Origin: Halobacillus_B sp963739045 | Lineage (GTDB): Bacteria; Bacillota; Bacilli; Bacillales; Halobacillaceae | Reading direction: 5' to 3' | DNA length: 64,000 nt | Assembly: GCA_963739045.1 (NCBI GenBank) | Contig: CAVTYY010000001.1 | Location: forward strand, 992,001 to 1,056,000 | Shown here: positions 1-8,639 of the stretch, piece after piece | How positions within the stretch are numbered: position 1 is the first letter of the stretch | Layout of the letters: each line of letters starts with the position of its first letter | Program-made: the position numbers and the translations under genes | The notes under the pieces: generated by a model | The model's input: the letters and a program-made list of their open reading frames with translations, nothing else | Told to the model about the DNA's origin: nothing | Databases searched by the model: none

Positions 1-131
1 ATAAAATAATCTTTCGCCTCTGTTTTGACATAAAACGCTTGATTTATATCCCCGCCGCTTACCTGGCGGATCTCGCTGATCGAAGAGTGGTCTCCTATTT
101 GATGTAATCCTTGTTGAATAATATCCTTCAT
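1..131 (-). CDS. Fructosamine kinase family protein, 5' end only
   Basis: The minus strand starts with ATG at 131 behind a good ribosome site (GGAGGCAATT) and stays open to the window edge, about 43 codons. The translation begins MKDIIQQGLHQIGDHSSI and contains the VSGGDINQAFYV stretch typical of the N-terminal lobe of fructosamine-3-kinase/aminoglycoside-phosphotransferase-like enzymes. Those enzymes phosphorylate sugar adducts on proteins or small amines and so promote deglycation. Only the nucleotide-binding start is present, so activity cannot be judged. The family call rests on this short stretch. Confidence 0.72.
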   Translation of the reverse strand, partial: MKDIIQQGLHQIGDHSSISEIRQVSGGDINQAFYVKTEAKDYF

Positions 132-165
132 AATTGCCTCCTTTAGAATGGCCGGATTTCTTTGT

Positions 166-198
166 AAAAAAAAGAGCCGTCAGGAAATTGAACGACTC
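166..198 (-). terminator. Intrinsic terminator of the GNAT gene
   Basis: Read on the minus strand there is a 7-bp stem (GAGTCGT/ACGGCTC, one G-U pair) with an 11-nt loop, followed by eight T. It lies just downstream of the minus-strand acetyltransferase and upstream of the fructosamine kinase start. Confidence 0.8.
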
Positions 199-206
199 CG
201 TCCTGT

Positions 207-1106
207 TTAATGCAGGATAGGTGGGACTTGCGGTTTTTCTATTTTTTTCTGATAAGCGAAGATCTTATTGATTTCTCTAAATCCAAACTGCATATAAAGG
301 CGTTCTGCCTGTTTGTTCTGCGTGCGGACCGAGATCGTGACGGCATCCAGGTTATAAATGTGGAAGGCATACTGGACAGCGTGTTCAATTAAAGAAGACC
401 CCACGCCTTGGCCGCGATGTCCGGGAGCAACATTTACAAAACAGATTTCACCTTCTTCTTCCGGAATAATCGTTTCGAAATAAAGATAGCCGATGAGCTC
501 TCCATTGACTTGGTATCCCCAGAGATTATTGGATTCCTTACGGGCAAGCTCCATCATCTCGTTCAAGGTATAATAAGCGCCGCTAGGATGAAGCAGATCT
601 AATTGGTCTTTGTCTTCCACCCCGATATTAACGATAGAATGGCATTTCGTGTTGGTTGGTTCGAAATTCGTTCGATGAATCGCTAACGTTTTTTCCACAT
701 TATATAATTGGAAGCCCTTTTTCTCTGAGAAAGCCACTAACGCATGGTTCGCTTCAAAACAGGCGACTTTAACTACATCAAAGTGAAGCTGAATGGTTAA
801 ATAGGCTTTATTCCATAGTTGTTCAATCATTGCTTCTTCATCGCTCAGAGCAAACGGACCAAGCAGCCGGCACAGCTTTTGTTCAAAGAATGGAAGAATG
901 CCCAGGAAGCCGATAATCTCCTGTTTATCATCCCATGCCACATAAGCAAGTGGTTCTTTAAACTGTGTCAGGGTCCAGATTTGTTCAAATATTTCATTGG
1001 GATCGGATGCAAGCCAGGCAACAAAGTGTTTGTCCTGCTCATTCATACGATGAAGCCAATTGGCAACCTTATGTAGATCCTTTACTTCTAACTCGCCAAT
1101 GTACAT
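207..1106 (-). CDS. GNAT family N-acetyltransferase (299 aa)
   Basis: The C-terminal half carries a GNAT fold with the acetyl-CoA pyrophosphate-binding loop GHRGQGVGSSL at about residues 227-237, followed by the usual helix and the ERLYMQFGF strand. The N-terminal half looks like a second, degenerate acetyltransferase lobe. A longer open frame begins at 1160, but ATG 1106 (MYIGELEV) has a strong ribosome site (AAAGGAGAAGGTG) at good spacing, while the upstream ATG would place that site inside the coding region. The substrate is unknown. It stands alone with its own terminator. Confidence 0.8.
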   Translation of the reverse strand: MYIGELEVKDLHKVANWLHRMNEQDKHFVAWLASDPNEIFEQIWTLTQFKEPLAYVAWDDKQEIIGFLGILPFFEQKLCRLLGPFALSDEEAMIEQLWNKAYLTIQLHFDVVKVACFEANHALVAFSEKKGFQLYNVEKTLAIHRTNFEPTNTKCHSIVNIGVEDKDQLDLLHPSGAYYTLNEMMELARKESNNLWGYQVNGELIGYLYFETIIPEEEGEICFVNVAPGHRGQGVGSSLIEHAVQYAFHIYNLDAVTISVRTQNKQAERLYMQFGFREINKIFAYQKKIEKPQVPPILH

Positions 1107-1269
1107 GTAATCACCTTCTCCTTTTAATAAATCATGCCATAACAAACGGGGAAAACTCAACTCATGACGCTAAACAGAAGAAATCCAGTAAAACCTTGTA
1201 AATGTGTGATTGATATTCTGTGTGCAGGGTAATGTTAAGATAGAAAACATTTAGGATTGGTGAGGGCTT

Positions 1270-2937
1270 ATGGCTAATAAACGGTTTAAATACATATCTA
1301 TTTATAGAGTCAGTTTAATTGTTTGGATGGCGACAAGATTTCTTCTGCAAATTGTCTGGTTTCAAAAAACGCACCGGATTTGGGATGAACAAACCAATAA
1401 GAAATGGGAAGCCATGCTTGCCCGCCAGGCGGGAGAATATCGCAAGAAGGCGATACTCCTGGGTGGTCTGCTCATTAAATTCGGGCAATTCTTAAGTTCT
1501 CGCGGTGACCTTTTGCCGAGTTCATTTATTAAAGAACTGGAAGGACTTGTAGACCGAGTGGAGCCAACTCCATTTCGTTACTCTAAAAAAACGATAGAGG
1601 AGGACTGGGGAACCTCTCTTGACGAACACCTTGCCGATATCGATGAGAATGCTGTTGCCTCTGCATCGATCGGAGAAGTGTATAAGGCTCATTTACACGA
1701 TGGAACTCCCGTAGCAGTGAAAGTCCAGCGATATCGAGTAGCTGATATCTTTCGAATGGATTTTAAAGCACTGCGCATCGTGTTTTGGATGCTTGGCCGG
1801 TTTACGAAGTATGGTAAAAAAGCAGATCTTAAAGCATTATACAAAGAAGTCGTTATGGTCATCAGTAATGAACTTGATTTTACTATGGAGCTTGAGAACG
1901 GGAACCATTTCAAAAAGAGATTTAAAGACTTCCCTTCTCTCTATATACCCGAATATTACTCGGATTTATCCACTAGACGGGTATTAGTTATGGAGTGGAT
2001 TGAAGGGGCAAAGGTAACGGATGTCTCGTTTATTAAAAAGCATAAGATTGATCGTGAAAAACTGGCAAAGGTTCTGTTTGATTTAAGTATTGAACAATTT
2101 CTGTATGCCGGAATGTTTCACTCAGATCCTCATCCAGGAAATTTAATGTTAAAGTCGGACGGTACTCTAGTCGTGATTGACTTCGGGATGGTAGGCGAAG
2201 TTAAGAAGGAAGACGCGACTTCCATTCGGAAAATGATTCAAGGATTTATTCTTGATGACTACGATAAAGTCATCGAAGCGTTAAGAGAAATGGAATTTCT
2301 GCTGCAGCATGCGGATACGGAGAAAATGAAGAAACTGTTGAAACAAACGACGAAGATGTACCTGGAAGGGGATTTCAACAAGCTGGATGCCCAGATGATT
2401 ACTGATATTCTCGAAGAAGTACAAGGCTTTGTGAAAGAACAGCCGATTCAGCTTCCGGCAGACTATGCCTTCCTCGGGAGAGCGACTTCCATTATTTCCG
2501 GTGTATTGATTACCGTATATCCGCAGGTCGATTTAGTGAAGTGGGGGCGGCCGGTCATTAAAGAATGGATGGCTGGTGATGATTCTAACTTTTCTTTATA
2601 TAAAGAAATTGCTAAAGAAACCGCCCGGCCTTTATTGTCGCTGCCACGGGCGCTGATTGAGTATTTGGAAGATGGAGATAAGGAGCGGGAATGGCAAAGT
2701 CATAAGCAGCAGAATCACTTGTTTCATCAATACTACCTTTTTTATGCTCTGCTCTTTTTCTTCGTATTTACCGCTGGAGGAGGGGTAATCGGAGGAACGA
2801 TGGTTTACTCTCTGCCAATCCCATTGTGGGCAGGCGGGTTCATTGCCGGAATTGGAGCTGTAGGGTGGATCTTCTTCATGCTGAGTCATTTTCGTTTATT
2901 AAAGCAACTTAAAAATAATAGGGGGAATATCAGATGA
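1270..2937 (+). CDS. ABC1/UbiB atypical protein kinase family protein (555 aa)
   Basis: It is a member of the ABC1/ADCK/UbiB kinase-like family, whose members support isoprenoid quinone biosynthesis or lipid homeostasis at the membrane. Visible motifs are the family-specific KFGQ segment (LLIKFGQFLSSR, about residue 66-77), the invariant lysine region VAVKVQRY, the catalytic loop HSDPHPGNL near 283 and the metal-binding DFGM near 302. Two hydrophobic helices at about 495-550 would anchor it in the membrane. Start ATG 1270 follows GGTGAGG. Its stop overlaps the next start in an ATGA, so it is translationally coupled to the phasin-like gene. The substrate in Bacillus is not established. Confidence 0.88.
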   Translation: MANKRFKYISIYRVSLIVWMATRFLLQIVWFQKTHRIWDEQTNKKWEAMLARQAGEYRKKAILLGGLLIKFGQFLSSRGDLLPSSFIKELEGLVDRVEPTPFRYSKKTIEEDWGTSLDEHLADIDENAVASASIGEVYKAHLHDGTPVAVKVQRYRVADIFRMDFKALRIVFWMLGRFTKYGKKADLKALYKEVVMVISNELDFTMELENGNHFKKRFKDFPSLYIPEYYSDLSTRRVLVMEWIEGAKVTDVSFIKKHKIDREKLAKVLFDLSIEQFLYAGMFHSDPHPGNLMLKSDGTLVVIDFGMVGEVKKEDATSIRKMIQGFILDDYDKVIEALREMEFLLQHADTEKMKKLLKQTTKMYLEGDFNKLDAQMITDILEEVQGFVKEQPIQLPADYAFLGRATSIISGVLITVYPQVDLVKWGRPVIKEWMAGDDSNFSLYKEIAKETARPLLSLPRALIEYLEDGDKEREWQSHKQQNHLFHQYYLFYALLFFFVFTAGGGVIGGTMVYSLPIPLWAGGFIAGIGAVGWIFFMLSHFRLLKQLKNNRGNIR

Positions 2938-3233
2938 GTGATTTATTAAAAAAAGGATTCTATTTAGGACTGGGAGCTGCGATTAGCGGAAAAGAGAAGT
3001 TTGAAAAGAAGCTGGATGACTTAGTAGCTAAACGGGAAATGACGCCAGCGGAAGCGAAATCCATGCTGAACTCCTGGATTTCCAAAGGGGAGGGTCTTGA
3101 CCAAGAATGGAGCGATCAAGCGAAAGGGAAAATGCAGGATCGCATCAAGGCACTTGGTTTTGTTACGAAAGAAGAATATGAGCTGTTAGAAGCCAGACTT
3201 CAACGACTTGAAAACCATCTGTATAAAAAATAA
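2934..3233 (+). CDS. Phasin-like small helical protein (99 aa)
   Basis: A 99-residue, almost entirely helical protein resembling the poly-hydroxyalkanoate granule-associated (phasin-like) small proteins that accompany UbiB genes in Firmicutes and other bacteria. The N-terminus (LLKKGFYLGLGAAISGKEK) is amphipathic and glycine-rich. The C-terminus (EEYELLEARLQRLENHL) is a clear coiled coil with leucine heptads. It overlaps the upstream kinase gene by four bases, which points to a joint function, perhaps as a regulatory or oligomerisation partner. No polyhydroxyalkanoate synthase is seen nearby, so a granule role is not supported by context. Confidence 0.75.
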   Translation: MSDLLKKGFYLGLGAAISGKEKFEKKLDDLVAKREMTPAEAKSMLNSWISKGEGLDQEWSDQAKGKMQDRIKALGFVTKEEYELLEARLQRLENHLYKK

Positions 3234-3272
3234 ACCTGCCAGCTTAGGCTGACAGTTCATCGTATCGAAAGG

Positions 3273-3316
3273 CTCCAATTTTTGCTGAACATTACAGTGA
3301 AAATTGGAGATTTTTT
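3273..3316 (+). terminator. Terminator of the ubiB-like/phasin operon
   Basis: A perfect 10-bp stem CTCCAATTTT/AAAATTGGAG with a 17-nt loop, followed by A and six T. Confidence 0.85.
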
Positions 3317-3451
3317 ATAACCGTTTTAATCAGCAGGAACTATTCAATAAAAAGGCAGCAGCGATTTATGTAAGTAAGTTAAATCCTGTCTGTAACCCCT
3401 GGGGACGCCGCGCCTTTATAGGTGATAAACCAACGGCAACGCCAGCGAAAG

Positions 3452-4297
3452 TTATTGATTCATCTGTTCGATTAATTCAAGCGCGTGTTTTAATGTTGAA
3501 CAGGCATGGACTTTAGGTTGCTCAGGCTGGCCGAGCATTCCTTTCTTCACCGCATTCATGCTTAAATCAGGGCGTATACCAGAAAGGATCGGGTTGATCC
3601 CTAAGAGTTGCAGCCCATCAATTAATTGATGAAAGTGGTCGAGGAAATCTTCGTTAAAGGCATAGACGCCAGATAGATCGATGACAAGAAAATCAAGGTC
3701 TAAACGGTGGGCAGCTCTTAAAGTTTCCTCAAGGATAACGGCGGCGCGAAGATCATCGATTTCACCGGCCAGTGGCAGGATGGCCGCATTGTCTTTAATC
3801 GGGACAATAGGAGTCGAAAGCTTTAAATATTTATCTTCATAGGTTTTCAGGACACGGGTGTTTTCTTTTGCATAAGCGAGACTGTATCCATAAATCATAT
3901 GATTAAATAAATAATCAATCCTTGTAATGACTTCCATCACTTCTTTAAATGTATATTCTGTATGGTTAGTTTGTTCAATCATGTAGCTCCATAGAACTTC
4001 TTTATAGAGGTTGATATATTCCATCGCTTCGTTTAACGAGCTCCCTCTGGAAATAAACAGAGTTCCGACCTTTTCTCCCCAGTGTACGGCTTCCTTTTTA
4101 GAAAAAGATTGATTGGTTAAAATACCAGGAATCGTTTCAAAGAGTTCAATAATCAGAGCTTCATCTTGTTTAATAGAAGAGAGAAAATCTGATTCCGGAT
4201 ACCGGGTTTCAAAAGTTTCCAATAGACGGTTCGATAACAGTTCAGTATTGTGAACGAGCTTTTCCTGAAAAAATTGGACGGGAGCTGAATGATCCAT
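3452..4297 (-). CDS. RsbR-like stressosome paralogue with STAS domain (281 aa)
   Basis: The N-terminal ~150 residues are helical and resemble the non-heme globin sensor module of RsbR proteins. The C-terminal ~120 residues form a STAS domain (LVIDLSGVYAFNEDF, LLGINPILSGIRPDL). RsbR paralogues build the stressosome that holds RsbT and controls sigma-B. Aligned by eye with B. subtilis RsbRA, the phospho-threonine in the DT motif is replaced by Glu (VYAFNEDF) and the second one, after GIRPE, by Asn (GIRPDLSMNAV). No rsbS or rsbT lies nearby. Start ATG 4297 follows AAAGGAATGA. The sensor input is unknown. Confidence 0.82.
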   Translation of the reverse strand: MDHSAPVQFFQEKLVHNTELLSNRLLETFETRYPESDFLSSIKQDEALIIELFETIPGILTNQSFSKKEAVHWGEKVGTLFISRGSSLNEAMEYINLYKEVLWSYMIEQTNHTEYTFKEVMEVITRIDYLFNHMIYGYSLAYAKENTRVLKTYEDKYLKLSTPIVPIKDNAAILPLAGEIDDLRAAVILEETLRAAHRLDLDFLVIDLSGVYAFNEDFLDHFHQLIDGLQLLGINPILSGIRPDLSMNAVKKGMLGQPEQPKVHACSTLKHALELIEQMNQ

Positions 4298-4425
4298 AGG
4301 TTTGTCATTCCTTTTTTTGTAATGTTGTAATTATTATAGCTTGATTTACTTGGAAATAAAAACCTTTTTTGAAATGGAGATGATTCAGTCCTTAAAGTCC
4401 TCTTATCCGGGCAATTCTAGTTTAC

Positions 4426-5604
4426 TTACCCTGCCATTTCAGCCTTGAGCTCACTTTTTCGCTCCAGCTTTTTATATGCGATGGCAATCAACATGGATGG
4501 AATTGTAGAGACAATCATCCCGAGAAAAGCGTATCCAGGCTTAATCTCATAAAGGAATCCGCCATAAATCGTTAATAAAGCTGTACTCCAGCTGAGTGCT
4601 ATTGCCGCGTAGATCCCCTGTGCCTTCGGGATCAGCTCTGGATCAATATTCTTGATTAAGTATTGCATAAATGCGTAATGGCCCATCGCAAACGAACAGG
4701 CATGGAGTACTTGTGAAAGGGAGAAAACGATCACATTTGGAAAAGCAAACACGAGAATCCACCTTATTGTTGAACCTAGAGCGGCAAGGATCAGCAGGGA
4801 TCCTGGTGTGAAGTTCCGAAACGCTTTGTCCGCCATCATAAAGAAAATGATTTCCGCGATTACAGCAATATTGATGATCACGCCAATTAAATAGGCGGGT
4901 GCTTCGATTTCCTGCAAATAAATATACCCATAGTTGTAATAGGAAGCGTGCGCCGCCTGAAGCAGGATAACAATGGTTAAGACGATGCCAAAGTGCTTCA
5001 CCTTAAACACTTCCAGCATACTGTTTTTAGCTTTATCATCATTTTGACTTTTTTTAGATAAGACATTAGGAGCGCGTAGTAAACCAAGGCAGATAAAAAT
5101 CAATATGCCAGCGAGAAGTCCCCATAAGATCGCTTCATCGCCAAACTTTCCTGTAAACAGCGTTAGAATCATCCCGCCGGCAACGAACCCGATGGATCCC
5201 CATGAGCGGCTCTTTCCGTAATCGTGCAGCTGACCATCCTGAACGAGTACTCCAGCCGCGGTATCTAAAGCAGGCATCAAGGCAGGATAAAAGAAGTGCA
5301 AAAGTAATACAACGGCCATCAGGTTCGTAAATGTGTTGGCCGGAATAGTCAGCAGCAAGGCGATCAAAGTGCCGAACGCCATCGCGTTGATCAAGGTTTT
5401 ACTGCTAAGTCGATCGGATAGCTTAGGGAAGGCGAATAATGTGGACAGGCCGCGAATAGCAAGACCTAAGCTCATAATTAAGCTTGCCTGTGACACTGTC
5501 ATTCCCTTTGCATGGATCATCCATCCTGTAAAATAGGGGAGAAAGATTCCCCAAGTTAAATAAAAACTGAAAAATTGTCTGCTCATCCAGCGGTATGAGT
5601 TCAT
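4426..5604 (-). CDS. MFS transporter, HcaT/phenylpropionate-type (392 aa)
   Basis: A twelve-helix major facilitator of normal length. Early residues (FFSFYLTWGIFLPYFTGWM) and the loop after helix 2 (PKLSDRLSSKT) match the MFS_1-like group that contains the E. coli phenylpropionate transporter HcaT. The substrate cannot be read from sequence. It is divergent from yeiL, 76 bp away, with a palindrome between them, so it is probably the target of that regulator. ATG 5604 follows GGAGGTGAGGAATA, a strong ribosome site. Confidence 0.82.
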   Translation of the reverse strand: MNSYRWMSRQFFSFYLTWGIFLPYFTGWMIHAKGMTVSQASLIMSLGLAIRGLSTLFAFPKLSDRLSSKTLINAMAFGTLIALLLTIPANTFTNLMAVVLLLHFFYPALMPALDTAAGVLVQDGQLHDYGKSRSWGSIGFVAGGMILTLFTGKFGDEAILWGLLAGILIFICLGLLRAPNVLSKKSQNDDKAKNSMLEVFKVKHFGIVLTIVILLQAAHASYYNYGYIYLQEIEAPAYLIGVIINIAVIAEIIFFMMADKAFRNFTPGSLLILAALGSTIRWILVFAFPNVIVFSLSQVLHACSFAMGHYAFMQYLIKNIDPELIPKAQGIYAAIALSWSTALLTIYGGFLYEIKPGYAFLGMIVSTIPSMLIAIAYKKLERKSELKAEMAG

Positions 5605-5654
5605 TATTCCTCACCTCCAATGATTGCATCATATCAGGAAGACACTTACAATAA

Positions 5655-5670
5655 TATGAGAAATCTCATA
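5655..5670. promoter_or_regulatory. Palindromic operator candidate between MFS gene and yeiL
   Basis: TATGAGAAATCTCATA is a 7-2-7 inverted repeat ending 10 bp before the yeiL start. Its size fits an operator for a CRP/FNR-family dimer, and its position over the yeiL translation-initiation region would allow autoregulation. That YeiL binds it is inference. Confidence 0.5.
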
Positions 5671-5680
5671 GTTTGGACGG

Positions 5681-6367
5681 ATGAACATGAAAAAAGTGAA
5701 CGGCCAGCGAAAGCAACGCTATTTAACGAAGCACCCGATCTCCGCTTTGTTTTCTTTCCCAATTGAAGCATCGATCGAAGTGCACGAATATCAGCGCGAT
5801 GAATGGATCATCCGGGAAGGCATGCGCCCGGACTATTTATTTTATGTCGTCGAAGGAAAAGCCAAGATTTATGTAACCTATCAAAATGGGAAGAGCTCGC
5901 TGATTAATTTTATTAACGCAGAGGAATATATCGGTGAAATGGAGCTCGTTAACGAAATTTACTACACGAAAGGCATACAAGCCTCTACGAAAACGGTCTG
6001 TTATGCGATTCCATTGCAAAAGTTTCGCAAGCAGCTGCTCGAGGATACGAAATTTCTCCGCGAGCTGACAAAGTTTTTGAGCATCAAAGCCGGTGTAATG
6101 GCTGAAAAGTACTCACAAAGCCTGTCGTTTCCGCTGGAGAACCGGCTGGCGGACTTTATTCTGCAGACTGCGGATGGGCAGGTGTATAAAGAAAAGCATG
6201 TAACCGTTTGTGATTTCCTTGGCGTTTCTTATCGTCACTTACTGCACGTGCTGTCTCAGTTCTGCGACAAAGGATACGTGAAAAAGGAAGGCAGCCAATA
6301 TCATATTATAGAGAGAAGTAAGTTAAGTGAACTCGCCGGCGTGTTTAAGAATGCTCTTCATAAATAA
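5681..6367 (+). CDS. yeiL: CRP/FNR-family transcriptional regulator YeiL (228 aa)
   Basis: The N-terminal cyclic-nucleotide-binding-like beta roll (YFFL-type segment PDYLFYVVEGKAKIYVTYQNG, written here only in part as DYLFYVVEGKAKIY) and the C-terminal winged helix (VCDFLGVSYRHLLHVLSQF) closely resemble E. coli YeiL throughout. E. coli YeiL is linked to stationary-phase survival under nitrogen starvation. Cysteines are few, so a YeiL-type iron-sulphur or disulphide sensor is not obvious. No strong ribosome site precedes ATG 5681, and a second ATG lies two codons later. It is divergent from the MFS gene and followed by a strong terminator. Confidence 0.82.
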   Translation: MNMKKVNGQRKQRYLTKHPISALFSFPIEASIEVHEYQRDEWIIREGMRPDYLFYVVEGKAKIYVTYQNGKSSLINFINAEEYIGEMELVNEIYYTKGIQASTKTVCYAIPLQKFRKQLLEDTKFLRELTKFLSIKAGVMAEKYSQSLSFPLENRLADFILQTADGQVYKEKHVTVCDFLGVSYRHLLHVLSQFCDKGYVKKEGSQYHIIERSKLSELAGVFKNALHK

Positions 6368-6369
6368 AG

Positions 6370-6767
6370 AACAAAGAGGCATGGACAAAAGTCTTTTAGC
6401 CATTATAAACCCGAACGATGGTGGAATGTTAACGACATTACTCCACCATGGTTCGGGTTTTTGTGCTGTATTTGCGTGATTTTTAAAAGTTTCGACAGGG
6501 CGTATACGAACATTTACCATTTTATTCTCTGTCTCCACTGAACAAAGGATAGAAGTCAAAGAATACAAACCATTCCTGCGTAGGAAATACACGAAGACTT
6601 CTGCGGAGGAAGGCATAGGTTTGACCCCGGAGTGCGAAGCACGAGGAGGCAAACCAGCCGCCCGCGAAAAGCGGAGTGTATTTCCGGAGCGGTCATTAGA
6701 CGTAAACCTCTGCCTTCCCTTTATTGTTCGTGTTTAGAATGGGGATGTTTCCTTATATCCCTGCCCC
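6370..6767 (+). repeat. Composite palindromic element, copy 1 (terminator hairpin plus R1 hairpin)
   Basis: This 405-bp gene-free stretch is one copy of an element found four times. Order in the element: an AAAGAGGC-type left end, the CCCGAAC hairpin at 6407-6463, about 115 bp of spacer, an R1 block at 6578-6692 whose ends GGAAATACAC/GTGTATTTCC are inverted, then a tail ending in CCTGCCCC. The short frame across it is not a gene. Confidence 0.78.
6407..6463 (+). terminator. Long terminator hairpin downstream of yeiL
   Basis: An outer stem AAACCCGAAC/GTTCGGGTTT, then ATGGTGGA/TCCACCAT, then ATGT/ACAT, ending in a T run. The same hairpin recurs inside the other composite repeat elements at 18.4, 21.7 and 23.9 kb. 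Confidence 0.85.
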
Positions 6768-6772
6768 AGAAG

Positions 6773-8467
6773 TCATGCCGTTAATTTAAATTGACGAAGC
6801 AGCTGATCTAAACGATCGGACATATCAGCAAGCTCCTGAGCATAGAGGGCGATTTGTTCCATCGAACTGTTCGTCTGCTGAACAGAAGCAGTGGTTTGTT
6901 CGACTCCAGCTGCTGCTTCCTGTGAACTCGACGCTACGTTATCAATGGAAGAGTTCATGGTAACACTGTTTTTCTCAATATCGTTGATGTTATCTGAAAT
7001 TCGATTGATCCCTGTTACCATATACTGGATCGATTCCTGGATGGATTGGAAGGTGGTTCCGGTGGTTTCGATTTGCTGCGTTCCCATCTCGACTTTATCA
7101 AAACCTTCTTGAAGAGATGTGGAGACTGATTTCGACTCGGTTTGAATCGTAGTCACCATCGAGGTAATCTCTCCTACAGACTGGGCCACTTGCTCCGCCA
7201 GCTTGCGGACTTCATCAGCAACGACTGCAAAACCCTTCCCATGTTCTCCCGCTCGCGCCGCTTCAATCGCTGCATTTAAAGCTAACAAATTGGTCTGTTC
7301 GGCAATATCCTGAATCACCTTCACCAGCTTTGAAATTTCTCCTGACTGGTGATCGAGGGTCCGGACCTTTTGAACCGCAAGCTCCATTACTTTATGGATG
7401 TCATTCATTTGATGGACTGACGTATCCATGAGTTTTTTCCCTTCATTACTTAAGCTTAAGGCGCTTTGAGAGTCTTCGGAAACTTTCATTCCTGCCTGAT
7501 TGGCTGCCAGGATCTTCTCGTTCCATTCCTCCATCATCTCCGCCAGTGTGGAAGCATCCTCCGCTTGATGTTCAGAAGCAGAAGAAAGCTGCTCCATGGT
7601 GGAAGCTACTTGTTCGGATGCTTCCTGCACTTCATGAGAGGATTGCTTCAGTTCATTACTTTGCCTATGAACATGACTGGCTAATCCGGAAACCTCCTGT
7701 ATAAGTTCCTGCAAGCTTGTTTTCATATGATTGATAGACGTGCTTAGCTTACCAATTTCGTCCTTACTGTCATAGTCGAACGTTTCATGGTACAGTTCCC
7801 CGGCAGCAATTTGGTCGGCCGTGTTCACAAGACGGCGCATGTTCTGTTTAACGAGACGGTTTACAAACAGCATAATTCCCGCTCCTGCTAAAATCGCGAC
7901 AATGGAAGAGATGACCAGAATTAAGATGGATAATTTCATACTATTAGACGCTGCTGTCATCGAGTCAGTCATGTTTCTTCTAACATCTGCCTGCAGTTTG
8001 TCTAAGTTTGAAATTAAACTCGACCTTAGCGCCTGAGTCTCTCTTCTAAGGTCATCAATTTTATCATCATTGCTTACATTGCCTACCATCTGTTTTAAGA
8101 AAATCTGGTTCACTTCCTTATCATCCTGCTTAATGGCAGCAAGCTCCTTCTTCATGTCCTTCGAATCAAAGTGTTTTTCATATTCAGCGATCAGCTGATC
8201 GACTTCTTTCTGAGTATCTTGAAACTCTTGAATATAATTTCGTCTTGGTTCTCTTACATAATCTGCAATCCGGATATCCTTCGTCCGCACAAGTGAAGAA
8301 AGTTCCCCCACGTCTATAGCGGTGGAGCCGCGATCCTCCAGCTGTTTTACATCTCCTTGTGTCCTATGAAGCTCCGTAAATACAAAAATGATGGCTAGTA
8401 TAAACAACATAACAGTGGCTATAAAAGCTGTACCATACTTCCAACCGATACTAAGATTTCTCCACAT
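6773..8467 (-). CDS. Methyl-accepting chemotaxis protein (564 aa)
   Basis: A transmembrane chemoreceptor. TM1 is at about residues 12-32, a four-helix-bundle ligand domain fills 33-178, TM2 lies near 179-202, a HAMP domain follows (RLVKQNMRRLVNTADQIAAG onward), then a long methylation and signalling coiled coil. The hairpin tip EQTNLLALNAAIEAARAGE, which contacts CheA/CheW, is intact. Four-helix-bundle receptors often sense small organic molecules, but the ligand here is unknown. ATG 8467 follows AGGGGGA. A sigma-D type promoter lies about 55 bp upstream, fitting co-regulation with motility. Confidence 0.93.
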   Translation of the reverse strand: MWRNLSIGWKYGTAFIATVMLFILAIIFVFTELHRTQGDVKQLEDRGSTAIDVGELSSLVRTKDIRIADYVREPRRNYIQEFQDTQKEVDQLIAEYEKHFDSKDMKKELAAIKQDDKEVNQIFLKQMVGNVSNDDKIDDLRRETQALRSSLISNLDKLQADVRRNMTDSMTAASNSMKLSILILVISSIVAILAGAGIMLFVNRLVKQNMRRLVNTADQIAAGELYHETFDYDSKDEIGKLSTSINHMKTSLQELIQEVSGLASHVHRQSNELKQSSHEVQEASEQVASTMEQLSSASEHQAEDASTLAEMMEEWNEKILAANQAGMKVSEDSQSALSLSNEGKKLMDTSVHQMNDIHKVMELAVQKVRTLDHQSGEISKLVKVIQDIAEQTNLLALNAAIEAARAGEHGKGFAVVADEVRKLAEQVAQSVGEITSMVTTIQTESKSVSTSLQEGFDKVEMGTQQIETTGTTFQSIQESIQYMVTGINRISDNINDIEKNSVTMNSSIDNVASSSQEAAAGVEQTTASVQQTNSSMEQIALYAQELADMSDRLDQLLRQFKLTA

Positions 8468-8521
8468 TTCTTTCGTCCCCCTGGTCTAATGAGCCTGTCT
8501 ACTTCTTACAATCCTCTCTAT

Positions 8522-8547
8522 ATATCGACATAAAATTTCATAGTTTA
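8522..8547 (-). promoter_or_regulatory. Sigma-D-type promoter of the chemoreceptor gene
   Basis: On the minus strand TAAA is followed after 14 nt by GTCGATAT. This is one base short in spacing and one mismatch from the B. subtilis sigma-D consensus TAAA-N15-GCCGATAT. Confidence 0.6.
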
Positions 8548-8639
8548 ACTATGTTTCAAACAACTGTAGAACGGCTAATTAAGTATTAATGTAAAAGAAT
8601 TGGAAACGAAAATAAAGTAGTGGAAAGGGCTGCGATAGG

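Noticed and set aside
3304..3516. Plus-strand frame between the phasin-like gene and the rsbR-like gene
   Set aside because: It starts inside the terminator stem, overlaps the 3' end of the RsbR paralogue, and lacks a ribosome site.
6323..6652. Minus-strand frame after yeiL
   Set aside because: It lies across the terminator hairpin and composite repeat and has no recognisable domain or ribosome site.
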